Assembly: GCA_949825065.1 (NCBI GenBank)
Contig: OX463849.1
Coordinates: 31,980,043 to 32,044,042 of the forward strand
Reading direction: 5' to 3'
DNA: 64,000 nt
DNA from: Odontocerum albicorne
Taxonomy: Eukaryota > Arthropoda > Insecta > Trichoptera > Odontoceridae
Shown here: in pieces, positions 44,291-55,689 of the stretch
How positions within the stretch are numbered: the first letter of the stretch is position 1
Layout: each line of letters opens with the position of its first letter
The notes under the pieces: generated by a model
Databases searched by the model: none
What the model saw: only the letters and a program-made list of their open reading frames with translations
What the model was told of the DNA's origin: nothing
Position numbers and translations under genes: made by a program

Positions 44291-44825
44291 TCCTATTAAT
44301 AATTTTACTTGGTTATTTGTCGTAAAAATATCGATTTGGGCTCAATGTTATATAATACATCTGTTGCCGTCCAAACCCCGAGCAACTGTTACGGTCCGCG
44401 CTCAGCGGTAGGGTCACGGCTCGATAAGTTATGCAGTTACAGTAGACCCATAGCAGCACTGCTATCCGCCTATCTGTCCTAGGGTGCAATATTTCACAAC
44501 ATGATGACATATCCTAACTGTGCAGCTGACGGTGTCGCCTGTATAAGCAATGAAGGTAATTCGATATTGCATTGCTTACAGTAGCCAAGTGTGACAATGT
44601 ATTCAATCATTATACGCCCTTACATGTTGAATATCAATGAATATAAATCATATCATTCTTTCAAATAATTTTAAGATTAAACATTACTCTTAGAAATCTT
44701 AACTTTAATGAATACATTCCGAGATACCGACATATATTGTTGAAGGTTTTTTTTGTAATTGATGTCGCCTCGAAAACTTAATTAATCAAAATGAATCTCG
44801 CTTGTTTTTTTAGAAAGTATACAGG

Positions 44826-45025
44826 GCTGGTGGCCTAGTTGGTAAGACGCTTGTCTCTCAATCCGGAGGTTGCGGGTTTGATTCCCGTTGAAACTGAGAA
44901 TTTTTAAATAGAATTCCAGTCTGGTTTTCACTTAAGGCCTCTTTAACACCTTTCTGGTTAGTTGGAAGATATTGCCACGTGGCAATGAGCCCGCCAGGTT
45001 GTATTGTGTACAACGAAAGTGTAAT
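44826..45025 (+). mobile_element. SINE-A, reference copy
   Basis: The head reads GGTGGCCTAGTTGGTAAGAC (A box) and GGAGGTTGCGGGTTTGATTC (B box). The body has CCAGTCTGGTTTTCACTTAA, CTTTCTGGTTAGTTGGAAGA and GCAATGAGCCCGCCAGGTTG, ending with GTACAACGAAAGTGTAATAC. This is the clearest full copy; both Pol III promoter boxes look intact. Confidence 0.85.
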
Positions 45026-45389
45026 ACAAGACAATATTATTCAGATCGTTTCTGATTTATATCTAGACGATTTTTACCCGTCGCATCAGTTTCAGAGTTT
45101 TTAAAATTATTCTGAAGTGGTATAAAACGAATAGCGAGAAAACGACTTTGTCCTTTAAATACATTTTGTCAATTTCCCAAATAAAAGACCGCATTAAACT
45201 CAACAATATCGCCCCAGACACATCACCTGACAGCTGAATGTAAAAATTATTAAATCTTCACTCGTGCCTATTACTTATTCATCAGAACGTAGATACAAAA
45301 AATATTTCAATTTTATAGTTGAATTATAAAGTGAAAATAGTGCGACATCAGTTTAAACAAATCATAACTTTCTTAATTATTACCGACAA

Positions 45390-46330
45390 TATTTGAGTGA
45401 CATCTGATTTTAGGTTTTAACATTATTGTGATAGGCTATCATGTTGTTCACTACATAGTTTCTCAAATATTGAAACAAAACTTGAACCAGCTACCCTCAT
45501 TTCTAGTTTCACGTTGAGTCTTGAGCGATATTTGGTTTTTAATATTTTTACCAGAGAAAACCCAGCTTCGCAGTGGTAAACCATTGCTAAAAGAACCAGG
45601 ATTCATTGAGCTTTAGCACTCAGCAAATAAAATTCATCCTTGACTGATATCCAAAATACGACACTAATTTCATATCGACATCGGAAGATAGATCAATCAC
45701 TATCTTTCTTTACCTAGGTTAAGTTAAACTTCAATTGAGCCCTGAATGGGTCTTGAATCTATGTGGACATCTGCATTTTATCTTCTAGAAAATATTTTTG
45801 AAACCTGTTGCTAAGCTGAGATAGTGCTCTTCAAAACTTTTAAAATTTTCTGAATATCCTGCGGGGCGTCTTGAAAGCTTTTGATATATCAAATTACAGA
45901 TTCACCCAATTGTCACCTTATTTTCTTTTTAAATTTGCCTCTATTTGTCATTTTATTGGCTCATTATGGCGTGCGAATAATGTATTAGTAAAATAAATGA
46001 GCGCAGAATAAAGAAAAACAGCTTTCAAATTCGTACAAATTTAAGTGAATGCAGCGATTTTCCTAAAGTATGTCCATCGTCAACAAAAGCCAATCAGCAA
46101 GGACAAAACGTTTAAACGAATATTATTGACTATTGGCACTTTTCCCATCGACAAATACTAGTTCCTCTTATTTTTTGCAAGTAATAGATCAAACACTTCC
46201 GATTTCACAACAGCTACGACTGTCCAATTCACTTGGCATCTGCACTTCTGTTAGCGACCTCGACGCCGCTCAAGGAAAGGGCGTTGAATTGCCGTTTCTA
46301 AGAAATCATATTTTTATATCTTAATAGAAA
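45390..46330 (-). pseudogene. hAT transposase pseudogene (C-terminal third)
   Basis: Minus-strand pieces, broken by stops and frameshifts, read QLSNRFQKYFLEDKMQM, IQDPFRAQLKF, HCEAGFSLVKILKTKYRSRL and NVKLEMRVAGS. These match in order the C-terminal part of hAT transposases with the LCEAGFS..KIKTKYRSRL motif. The upstream part (46000-46330) is uncertain. No matching terminal repeats were found; the TIR-like end at 46645 points the wrong way. Confidence 0.68.
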
Positions 46331-46639
46331 AAAATATATTTGGATTTGATTTTATTTAATGGCAAGGATATACGATAGATAAATCACATAGTTCCTTGTC
46401 GTTATTAGTAATTGTGTCTGATTTATGTGAGTTGGAATTTGCATTTTTCACCTGCAATGTTTTAGGGTTATTGTTGACAAGACCGTTGGTATGTTGTCCG
46501 GCAATGACCTTATTTGTTTGAGATTATAAGATAATGCGAGGCTTTGTCACGAATTTGTAATTTAATAATAGGTATCAGCTTGGTATTTACCGCTTGGATA
46601 ATTTGTTCGGATTGACATTATTATTGCGTTCCACTACCG

Positions 46640-46720
46640 TGTACACCAGGAGTGTCCAATCTTTTTGTATACGTGAGCTACTCTTGAAAAGCGACATCGC
46701 GATCTACCAGGGTACAGGAA
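46640..46720 (+). mobile_element. Solo hAT-like terminal repeat
   Basis: CAGGAGTGTCCAATC followed by GTGAGCTACTC and GCGATCTACCAG resembles the outer end of a hAT element pointing right. The other end was not found; the following sequence is AT-rich and then an E-family copy. Confidence 0.35.
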
Positions 46721-46759
46721 AACATACAAATGACAAGAAATTTTATAAATATATCATTA

Positions 46760-46890
46760 ATGAAAAAAAAAAAAAAAACAAGTAATTTAATGTAGACACG
46801 CATTTTTTTATGAATTTAGGTTTGTTGTCTTTCATTTGTCGTGTCCCCAGTAAATTAGGCTTTGTCCTGTATCTCACTGAGGACATAATC
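46760..46890 (+). repeat. E-family repeat
   Basis: ACGCATTTTTTTATGAATTT, GGTTTGTTGTCTTTCATTTG and GTATCTCACTGAGGACATAA. An A-run of about 16 precedes it. Confidence 0.7.
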
Positions 46891-47054
46891 AAATATAATA
46901 ATTTAACATTTATTATGAACAAAAATATTTCAAATTAATCATATTATGAAAAAATGATTAGGAACGCAATAAGTACGGGTGTAAGTAAAAGTAATGTTGA
47001 TTAGATCTGTGGAAATACCCAGATTTGGCCATTTTTTTTCAAATTTGAGAACTA

Positions 47055-47275
47055 TTTTGACTATCTCCGTGGCCTAGATGGTAATACGCCTGTCTTCCGA
47101 TCTGCAAGTTACGGGTTCGATTCCCGCAGCAATCCAGTTTTTTTTAAAAAAGGTTTACAATTTGCTTTTCACTTAAGGCCTCATAAACATTTTTCTTGTT
47201 TATCGGAGGAGATTGCCGTATGACATTCATCCTGTAAGGTTGTACTGTATACAGAGAAATTGTTATACATGATTC
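47055..47275 (+). mobile_element. SINE-A copy
   Basis: CGTGGCCTAGATGGTAATAC and AAGTTACGGGTTCGATTCCC form the head; the body has TTTGCTTTTCACTTAAGGCC and the tail GTTGTACTGTATACAGAGAA. Confidence 0.8.
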
Positions 47276-47309
47276 GTTTCGGGCGCTGCCGTAACTGCAA
47301 GACATGGTA

Positions 47310-47395
47310 GGTTAATATTAGTAAATTCGAGTCCCGATTTAGAGCGCTCTTGAAAAGAGTTTGCTCTCTGAACGGCGATATATACTATAAAGTTA
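47310..47395 (+). mobile_element. CR1/L2-type LINE tail
   Basis: AAATTCGAGTCCCGATTTAG, GCGCTCTTGAAAAGAGTTTG and CTCTCTGAACGGCGATATAT match the group's terminal 100 bp. Confidence 0.6.
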
Positions 47396-47740
47396 TTCGT
47401 TGGATTGGAAAAAAAAACGACAAAAGGGACAATCTGAAACGCTGATGAAGGTGTATTTGGAATTAAAATATGGTTACTTTGTTGTATTCAGCTTTATTTT
47501 ATCAAATAAAGTGATATAAAATAAAGTAACCGTGTTTCAATTTTATATTAATTATGGAGTTCCACAAAGTGATGCCAGAGTTATTTAAACAATTGATCAA
47601 TGTGTTCATCAATTAAATTAGTTCTTATTTATGATTTTAAAATGTTTATTTCGGAACATACGTATTTTGCTAAATGTGTAAAGCAAACACAACACTTTTT
47701 TTTGTTCTACGTTTGTCAAAATTTCAGACGGTAAGGTATA

Positions 47741-48361
47741 TATCCGTATATTTCTCATTTAAAATACAACTTATTTAACTTTTTCAATAAGTCATATTTC
47801 TTAGTAATATATCCGTATATTTCTCGTTTAAAATATAACTAATTTAACTTATTCAATTAGTCATATTTCTTATTAATATATCCGTATATTTCTCGTTTAA
47901 AATACAACTAATTTAACTTTTTCAATTAGTCGTATTTCTTATTAATATACCCGTATATTTCTCGTTTAAAATATAACTAATTTAATTTTTTCAATTAGTC
48001 ATATTTCTTATTAATATATCCGTATATTTCTCGTTTAAAATATAACTAATTTAATTTTTTCAATTAGTCATATTTCTTATTAATATATCCGTATATTTCT
48101 CGTTTAAAATATAACTAATTTAACTTATTCAATTAGTCATATTTCTTATTAATATATCCGTATATTTCTCGTTTAAAATACAACTAATTTAACCTTTTCA
48201 ATTAGTCGCATTTCTTATTAATATATCCGTATATTTCTCGTTTAAAATATAACTAATTTAATTTTTTCAATTAGTCATATTTCTTATTAATATATCCGTA
48301 TATTTCTCGTTTAAAATACAAATAATTTAATATTTTCAGTTAGTAGTATTTCTTATTAGAG
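47741..48361 (+). repeat. Minisatellite, nine 69-bp units
   Basis: Units start at 47741, 47810, 47879, 47948, 48017, 48086, 48155, 48224 and 48293, with no insertion or deletion in any unit (9 x 69 = 621 bp). Each reads TATCCGTATATTTCTCGTTT, AAAATATAACTAATTTAA, then a T-rich spacer, TTCAATTAGTCATATTTC and TTATTAATA. The interior holds a dyad (ACTAATT with AATTAGT). The first and last units are the most diverged. There are no unique spacers between units, so it is not CRISPR. Confidence 0.97.
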
Positions 48362-49290
48362 TTAACTGGAATAATATATTTTACAGTGGAAGAAAAAGTA
48401 AAGGTTTACTTAAAAGCATCCCGTGGTCGACTGGTTAGGTACACCTTGTGTATAGAATTGTACAGTACTAATATTATATTTCTTTTCACAGTTCATTTCT
48501 AAATGGTATTGTCATTAGTTGAATAACCTTGTTCCTAATATTTTTAATATAATTGTATTACGTTTTTCGTATTGTTGATTTAATATAGTATTGGGTATTT
48601 TCACGTCTGTCCAGTAATTCTCAAAGTGGATGGTGCGCTAAGAAACATACAAAGCAATTGAAGTAGGGAGTCAAGTTTGTGGTTAATTTCTCAAATCACC
48701 ACTTTTAAGTGTAATCTCGCAGCGTCTATAAAAATTGCTCAGGTTCGATTTCCAGCATTCTCAAATTTATATGACAACAGGTCAAATTTATATGACAACA
48801 CACATGTACTTCCGTATTGATTCACTTTTATTTATTTATTTCCATTCTCTTATGTATATGCTTAAATATGGTGCACCTGGCAGGCTTATTGTTATACATC
48901 AATTTCTTCTAACCAACTAACTCACCTTGGATGCATTTGTTTTAATTCATGACTGAAAAATTGTGGAACCAATGCTGAAAATGTGTGTCTCAATCAATAA
49001 TGGTTAAACATGCGTTCTAATTTAATTAAAAACAAAACAATCAAATTACCAATCTAAATTAATAATTGTGAAAATAGTAATTCTAATATAAGTAATAACA
49101 ATACTCACAATTAAATTACTAATCTCGATTAATTATGGTGGAACAAGAGTAGCTTAAGGTGTTTTTTGCTACTCTAAGTGGACTCTTAGTGTGTCACGAA
49201 ACAGCGATGTATAAATTCTTGGATAATTGAGAGGCACTGGAGATCTAAGGGAGTGAAATAACAAAAATATATGATAATTACTTATTCTTT
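48361..49290. other. AT-rich stretch
   Basis: Only a weak SINE-A body fragment (inverted, about 48870-48925) and a 16-bp duplication near 48763-48798 (TCAAATTTATATGACAACA) are visible. Confidence 0.5.
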
Positions 49291-49445
49291 CTGGTTGTAT
49301 TGTATTACAATTACACTTTGGCAATTTCTTCCAGCTAACCAAATAGTTATTAAAGATCCCTGAATTGAAAATTAGACTATTACCCGTTTGAAAAGAAATT
49401 ATTTACCAGCGGGAATCGAACTTGCAACCTCTGATGGGTGTGTAG
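49290..49445 (-). mobile_element. SINE-A copy
   Basis: The minus strand gives the head GAGGTTGCAAGTTCGATTCC and the tail with GTAATACAATACAACC. Intermediate body is diverged. Confidence 0.68.
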
Positions 49446-50099
49446 CTCTGTTGAGTCTCCTAGTGGACTCATTTCAGTAAATTATCTGATCTCTTGATTT
49501 GAGAATCACTGGTGTTGGTTAATTAATATGTTTAAAAAACAAAACATTTTCTGTTCATGTCAAATTATTGAATTTAAAAAAATCATTTTGCGTAATGTAA
49601 TAATTAATGATTTTGGTCCACGATCTATAAATGTTTATTTTACAATTATGGTAGATTTAGTCAACAGCCATAATTTAGAACTTATTTTATACCATTCCAA
49701 ACATAGAAAGACAGCCAGACTTCACGGTCTTAAAATTTTAAAACCAATAAAATGAACACTTTTAGTTTACTTAGAAATAAGTGAACATTAAATCACGGAC
49801 ATATGGCATTTGTTTGCTGTGAACTAGGCACGTATATCTTTTATGGGTTGGATGGTTGTTAAATGGTGTTAAAATGGTCATCAAAGGTCTCTAACTAGCT
49901 CTGAGTGTTCGACAGACAAAGCAATGGGATTTATGGTCTATTTGCTTTTTGAAACGTAACAAATATGTTTGCTCCGAGATCTTGAACTTTTAAACTTTAT
50001 TTATTTTTGCTTTTACCGGCAATACTGATTTGTTTTGCTTTTAACTCCTAACGGGGCATTTGTTTCTTCTAAAAGTGTTTAAATTTTGTAAATTTATAA

Positions 50100-50310
50100 T
50101 CAGTCTGTTTTCCTGTCGGGTCATGCAGAGAGGACAGACTGTCAGACTTTCATATCTCGACAGAAATCCTTCACCTCTTTTACATCCATACACCGGATAC
50201 CCCTTTTTATACAGCTTTTACTATTTATTTCACTTCTTTCAAAATATAATTATCTTGATCCAACCATAATTTCCTTAGTTTTCCTCTGCAACGCCTTCCA
50301 CTGTATGCTA
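50100..50310 (-). mobile_element. R-family LINE 3' fragment
   Basis: GTTTTCCTGTCGGGTCATGC, CAGACTTTCATATCTCGACA, CTTGATCCAACCATAATTTC and CAACGCCTTCCACTG follow the R order. Confidence 0.7.
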
Positions 50311-50329
50311 TTCTTCCACTGTAGATCAA

Positions 50330-50515
50330 GTTCATAAGACGCCTATCTACCAATTACGGGTTCGATAGCCGTTGGAACTCATATTTTTTTAAAAAGGATT
50401 CCAGCCTGGTTTTCACTTAAGGCCTTTTTAATACCTGGTTGGATCTAAGAGATTCACATACAGCAATAAGCTCGCCAGGTTACACTGTACATAACAAAAG
50501 TGTTATACAATATAC
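50330..50515 (+). mobile_element. SINE-A copy
   Basis: CATAAGACGCCTATCTACCA and TACGGGTTCGATAGCC form a shortened head; the body ends AATAAGCTCGCCAGGTTACA. Confidence 0.72.
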
Positions 50516-50585
50516 TGTATATATTATTATATAGTTAAGGCATTAACACTGTGGAGGTTTAAAAACATTGTAATTTATGTAGCCA

Positions 50586-50730
50586 AACATTGTTTATTCC
50601 ACTTTATATAACGGTATGCCCCTACCGGTTTCCTCATCAGGGGAATACAAACAAGAGTCTTATTTGTACTCCCCTGATGATGAGATAAATCTTTGAAACC
50701 GGTAAATAAAATGGAATAAACAGTGTTTGA
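50586..50730. repeat. Large inverted repeat of a retroelement end
   Basis: TGTTTATTCCACTTTATATA and GTATGCCCCTACCGGTTTCC are mirrored by GAAACCGGTAAATAAAATGG and AATAAACAGTGTTT. Inner arms include CTCATCAGGGGA with TCCCCTGATGATGAG. The flank (to about 50527) matches 62420-62530 in inverse. The GAAACCGG..GGAATAAACAG text recalls Penelope-like termini. Two inverted copies meet here. Confidence 0.6.
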
Positions 50731-51372
50731 CTAAACAAATAACAAAATATGCTGTGTTTTGAAAGAAGGAATTGTAAAGAGGAAGAGAAGGGCTCGAAAA
50801 GAAACGGCGTGATTGTGTGTATTATTATATTTTGAGTACACACAGTAAAATTACAAATGTTATGTCGAATGAACCAAAAAAATGTCATTAACTTTACAAA
50901 CTTCACAACGAAAAATTTACTTTGGCCTGTATGTTTTTGAATATTTCTTTGGTTTAGGCAATTCATCCCGAGAGTGATTTGTGACTAAATACACATTTGA
51001 TTTTGTATGGAAATTTTGCCAACATTACAATCTACTATGCTAAATCAATAATTGTAGCGTATTGCCCCCAGGTGGTGTTGGCAATAGATCACACTAAGTG
51101 CTCTTAAGCCTTGCTTGTGGTTCATGTACCGGTGTGTCATTAACTCCATTACTTATTATTAATATCGATTTATTCTCTTCCAAATCGAATGGAAAAAAAA
51201 TAACCGGTACACGATCGATCGATTACTATTAATCATTATTATTCGATTAAACGATTATTAGCGAAATAATAATTTCGCTTCACTCTTTTATGGTTTTGTG
51301 TTATATTGTTTAAGATTTGTAGAATATCATTTTTCGAATGAATCTGTCCTGTGAGAACATTATTGATTTGAT

Positions 51373-51824
51373 TCAGTGGCTCCCAATTTTTTTTTCGGTT
51401 GAGGGCGCCCTTAGTATATCAGATTTTTTCCACGGCGCCCAAAGTCAGCATACCTTACAGTTACACATATCTTGGTGCGGTTAGATTAAAAATTAAATGA
51501 AACATGTATTTAAAAATAACTAAAATAATTGAATACATATTTTGAACAATCATATAATTGAATAAATAAATCGTAATTAGTTGGACAAGTGAGCGTGTTG
51601 TTCATCGCACATTTCCTCAAATATTCGAATCAAACTGAACAGCCACCCTTAGTTTCTGGTCCACTTTGATTTTTGCACGATACTTGCTTTTTATTACAGC
51701 GACTGACGAAAACCTAGCTTCGCAAAAATATGGCATCGCAAATGGAATTGAGATTCGTTAAGCTTTATAACTATGCAAGTATTTGAATATTCCCCGGCAC
51801 CCCTTTAAGGTTTAGGATCGACTG
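51373..51824 (-). mobile_element. 452-bp hAT deletion derivative with transposase scrap
   Basis: The left end starts CAGTGGCTCCCAA; the inverse right end starts CAGTCGATCCTAAACC. Flanking 8-mers ATTTGATT and ATTTAAGT agree at 6 of 8, consistent with an aged hAT target duplication. The interior (51590-51780, minus) encodes FCEARFSSVAVIKSKY and VDQKLRVA, the hAT C-terminus. It is therefore an internally deleted copy rather than an unrelated MITE. Confidence 0.66.
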
Positions 51825-52127
51825 ATTTAAGTTGTTTACTTATAATGATTTTGATAGTGAGGTTTTAAGATCTGAAGCTTTTAATTTCATATTAGCCTCA
51901 TCAACAGCCTTCTGGGCCTTCTAATAGACGTGTATTTGCATTTTTTTTTGTTTATTCGAAATATGAAAAACATCGATCTATGCTGTACTTTCAAAAATAT
52001 CAAACCAGTAGATATAAATTCAAGGACTAAATGCTGCTTAAAAATGTTGTCCATCAGAGAACAGATGTAATATGGGTAAGGCCTTTTTTATGTATATGTT
52101 CATATATTTTATATTTTATGCATACAC

Positions 52128-52745
52128 TTATACATACCATACGCAAGAGGACAGATCGTCAGACTTTCCTATCTCGACACACATCTTTCGTTTCTTCCAA
52201 ATCCTACGTTTTCTCTGACTTTCTACGTTCCCTTCTCTCAACGTATAACAACACACTTGATCCAACCCTACTTTCCTTCCTTGACCACACCTTTCACTGA
52301 CATTTGCTCTATATATTGTATATATATTTTTTTGGGTTCATTCGTTCGTTCTACAAAACATGCTCAATCCATATCAAAGTACTGTTCTTCTTACGCAACA
52401 CATCAGCCTTAAAGTTCAAATTCATCTCTAATCACTTCATTGTGTATTCTATCATAAATTCTCACTCGTTTATTCAGTTCTTTATTTAGTATTTTTCCAC
52501 GTCTACGTTCCACTCCCACACATCAAAGTTGGGTAAATACTGTTGTGGAGTATCATCTTAGTAGATTTTGATACTGCACGTTTTGAGTATATTTTTTAGT
52601 GCCCCGTTGACAGTATTTTTTATCGCCACACTCCTTTCGATGTCTTTTTTAACTCTTCCATCATCATAGAAAATATTACCTAAATAGTAGAAATCCTTAG
52701 CTTTCACCAATATCTCATTGTTCACCCATACATCACAAATTTAAC
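52128..52745 (-). mobile_element. R-family LINE 3' end, long copy
   Basis: TCAGACTTTCCTATCTCGAC, CTTGATCCAACCCTACTTTC, CACATCAGCCTTAAAGTTCA, CACTCCCACACATCAAAGTT, TTTTGATACTGCACGTTTTG and GAAAATATTACCTAAATAGT run in R order over 600 bp. Confidence 0.8.
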
Positions 52746-53130
52746 GGGATTGAACATATTCGAGTATATGCGAACACAACTCATTTTTTTTTAAATACCA
52801 TGAAACACAGATAAAGCATGTATGTACAAAAATATTAAGTTAACCTAGTTTAAACTCGATCTATTTTTTTAAACTCATCTAAGTCCATATAAAGCGGCGA
52901 GATGTTTCCTCAATTACTCGTATCTTAGACCAGATAAAATATTGGACATTTTTGCATGTATCATATATGATACGTCCGATTTAACTTTTTTATTGTATAT
53001 TTTTTTGGATTAAATTTTAAGTATATTGAAACATTAGTTATTTAAGTAATTTGAATGGTATTACCTTTAACTTAGCTTTACGTGTATTTATTTGTTTACT
53101 AAAATATGTGAATTTATTTCGTTGTTTCAG

Positions 53131-53136
53131 GTGAGA
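53131..53136 (+). promoter_or_regulatory. Possible recursive splice site or micro-exon start
   Basis: TTTCGTTGTTTCAG is followed by GTGAGAG; a second donor-like GTAAGT lies about 60 bp on, after an open frame (VRENFTLTSYLDQNN). The segment resembles 17699-17740. Confidence 0.25.
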
Positions 53137-53389
53137 GAAAATTTCACCCTGACAAGTTATCTTGACCAAAACAACTTCTATCATAAAAAAGCGTAAGTAA
53201 TAAATAATTTATTAAACTGAACGATTCAAATCCAAACACCCCTTCGATATGTCATGTATCTAACACAAAGCTTGGTCCGACAACGCAGCCTTTTATTGAA
53301 ATCTCATTTCAATGTTTGTCTTTAGCTTCACCTTTGAAAACCGTTAAAATAAGAAAAACAAAACTTATCTTCAATGTACCTTCTTGTTG

Positions 53390-53830
53390 AGATGCCGCCT
53401 CTAATTGAATGTTGGTCCATTCCATCTAATAATTTAATTCCGTATTCGCATACATTATCACCCCACGTATTCTTCTAAGTAGACACATTTCTGCAACATT
53501 TATTCGGCTCTTTTTAGTTTTGATTCACGTTTCAGTTTCATACATCAAAGTTGATACTTATCATAAATACTTTTGTGGACTGTCATCTTAGAAGATTTTG
53601 ATACTGTCTGGTTCAAATATATATTGTATATTATAGTGACACGTTTACCATGTTTTCTGTCGCTACACGCCGTTCGATATCCCTCTTAACTCTTCCACCA
53701 TCTGAGAAAATACTACTTGAATAGCAGAATTTTTCAACTTTCTCTGATTTTCTGTAACTCGCCCATATATCGCATTTACTTTTTCTTTCGCACTTAATCG
53801 TTATTGTATTATTTTGAATTAAACTATTCT
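53390..53830 (-). mobile_element. R-family LINE, 5'-ward part without tail
   Basis: ATTATCACCCCACGTATTCT, TTTCAGTTTCATACATCAAA, AGAAGATTTTGATACTGTCT and CTACACGCCGTTCGATATCC. The 3'-terminal 200 bp are missing. Confidence 0.72.
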
Positions 53831-54394
53831 CGGTCTTTTCCCATATTTATAAGCAATTCCACATTTGCAATAATATCAGCCCAAGAAAACTGTATTCACA
53901 CCCCAAAAGCTTCGAACCTAAGAACCCTTGAACCTTCGATTTTAAATTATCTTTTTTTCTCCCATTGGTAAAATCTATCATGTTAATGATACGAAATTAT
54001 GTATCTCCACATGAATCAATCACTACAAACTTTCTATGCCTATTTCAAGAAGAATCAATAAGAAACTCACGTCTGCTTCGTTAATTTTAGCAATAATCTT
54101 CTGATAACTAATTGAAATTTAATTTAAATTAATAATCACTGTGATTGAAATGTATATTTGCAATAAATTACTAATGACGGCTTGTAAAATTAACTGATGA
54201 ATCATTTCTCCAATAAATCTTCCAGTCATTGATTGCCAAATAAGATTTTGAGCATGGTATGGTATCAATGAATTTTATTTTATTAATTTCTCATTAAATT
54301 GTTAGCTGATGGATTAAAACTGTCTATTTATAAGACAACATTGAAGTGTTCATTATTATTCACCATTTTTAAAGTGGTTTAGATTTTTTTTCAG

Positions 54395-54400
54395 GTGAAA
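54395..54400 (+). promoter_or_regulatory. Possible recursive splice site
   Basis: GATTTTTTTTCAG is followed by GTGAAAG. Like the site at 53131, the downstream text contains TCACCCT, making a short GGTGA/TCACC dyad. Confidence 0.18.
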
Positions 54401-54768
54401 GTTTATCACCCTCGTTAGTTTGCTTCAAACAGTAATTTGAAATAGCCAAATGCTTTTGTAAAGCGATTATATGGCAATTGTTTCTATTGAACATTTGATT
54501 TTGGACAAAGTCAATTTCGATAAAGTTGACGATGATTTTGCTGCCCTATGAGCTCGAAAAATAAACTTGAATGAATGTTTAACTACTCCGTTGATTTTTA
54601 ATTTGGGGTAAAGTGACCTACGTCCTCAATTTTCGATAAGTTGAATAAAGGGGAGGGGAGCATTTTTTTAGAACTCAAAAATTGCCTAGTTTCATATTTG
54701 AAGAAAATATTCCAGCAGCAATTTTATTCGTTCCTGAAATTGTTAGAAAAAATTCTCGTACGGGGGCT

Positions 54769-54789
54769 GGGGGGGGGGGGGGGGGGGGG
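54769..54789 (+). repeat. 21-bp G run
   Basis: An uninterrupted run of 21 G, preceded by GGGGGCT. It may form G-quadruplex structures; the exact length may be affected by sequencing. Confidence 0.85.
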
Positions 54790-54899
54790 AGTTTATGAAT
54801 GGGTACCCCAGGTTCCTAAATACCCCGTTCCGGCTCTACTGTTATAAGCTGCCGAAATGTTAGCTCTATCTCTTTCACAAATATAATATGATTTGCATT

Positions 54900-55110
54900 A
54901 AAAGACATCCCGTTTATCCTTCGCCTCAAAAACACAATGGCTTCTCGACCCTTCCTCCTTGCAAGGACGCAACCTTGGTGAGTGTACCCCGCACCATGTC
55001 CGCTCCCTCCTGTCCAAGTGGAGTAAGGCGGCGGCCTGGAACACCGACGATGACCGAGGATCGCGAGGGAAGGGGGGGGGGGGGGTGCAGGATCGTCATT
55101 AGTCATAATT
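54900..55110. other. CpG-rich island with exon-like signals
   Basis: The plus strand has ACACAATGGCTTCTCGACCC and a strong donor-like CCTTG|GTGAGT at 54978, which would give a short first exon starting MASRPFLLARTQP. An alternative continuous frame reads GECTPHHVRSLLSKWSKAAA. The minus strand also has open frames and an acceptor-like GGTGTTCCAG. The strand and reality of any gene are undecided. Confidence 0.28.
55072..55085 (+). repeat. 14-bp G run
   Basis: A second G run, 283 bp after the first, within a CpG-rich segment. Confidence 0.85.
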
Positions 55111-55689
55111 CTGCCACAAGAACGACGATATGCTATCGCCGCTATAAAAGTGTATCTTTATTGGTTTGATAGGCTTTTAGTGAACATTTGTCGATTGGTG
55201 CCAAGAGTTTAATGATTTATTTGCTTTCTAAGTTGTGGTAGGCCCTCGTCTAATAATGGTTAACATTCACGCTAAGCAATTGGACATTTCAGGTTCGATT
55301 TCTGACATTTTCACTTCCGGAGTGGATTTACTCTGAGTTCATTTTTACATTTGAATGCATATTTTTCTATAGCTGCTATGCTGATATATAAATTCTTATA
55401 GCGCTTTTAAGCAAATATCGCTATGTATAACGGAAAACGGAACTCTGCATAACGGAAAATTAAAAAGATAGTGAGATTTTACAACTCGTTAAACATTTTC
55501 ACAATTCCACTGAATATCGATTTATTTTCAGAAAAGTAATTCCTTCGGTTAAAAATGCTTTCCCAGTAAAACCAGTGCGAGAATCGAAACCGGAACTCCT
55601 GGGTCTTCAAAATGTCGAACACTGATGTTGAAAAATATGTATCGGAGATAGGAAAGTGACGCTAGTTAAATAGGTTCAACATAAATGTA

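Noticed and set aside
44826..44895. Functional tRNA gene
   Set aside because: A and B boxes are present, but the acceptor stem does not close and the same head and body recur many times; it is a SINE.
47741..48361. CRISPR-like periodic array
   Set aside because: Units are contiguous 69-mers without unique spacers and the DNA is eukaryotic; this is a minisatellite.
49528..49755. 75-codon open frame as a gene
   Set aside because: AT-rich, Ile/Asn/Lys-biased, no domain, no splice context; expected by chance at this base composition.
50672..50704. Hammerhead ribozyme (CTGATGA...GAAACCGG)
   Set aside because: The core string arises inside a larger palindrome; helix II is weak and the cleavage strand is not placed as required. 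The related site at 62400 has A for the essential first C. Left as a testable idea only.
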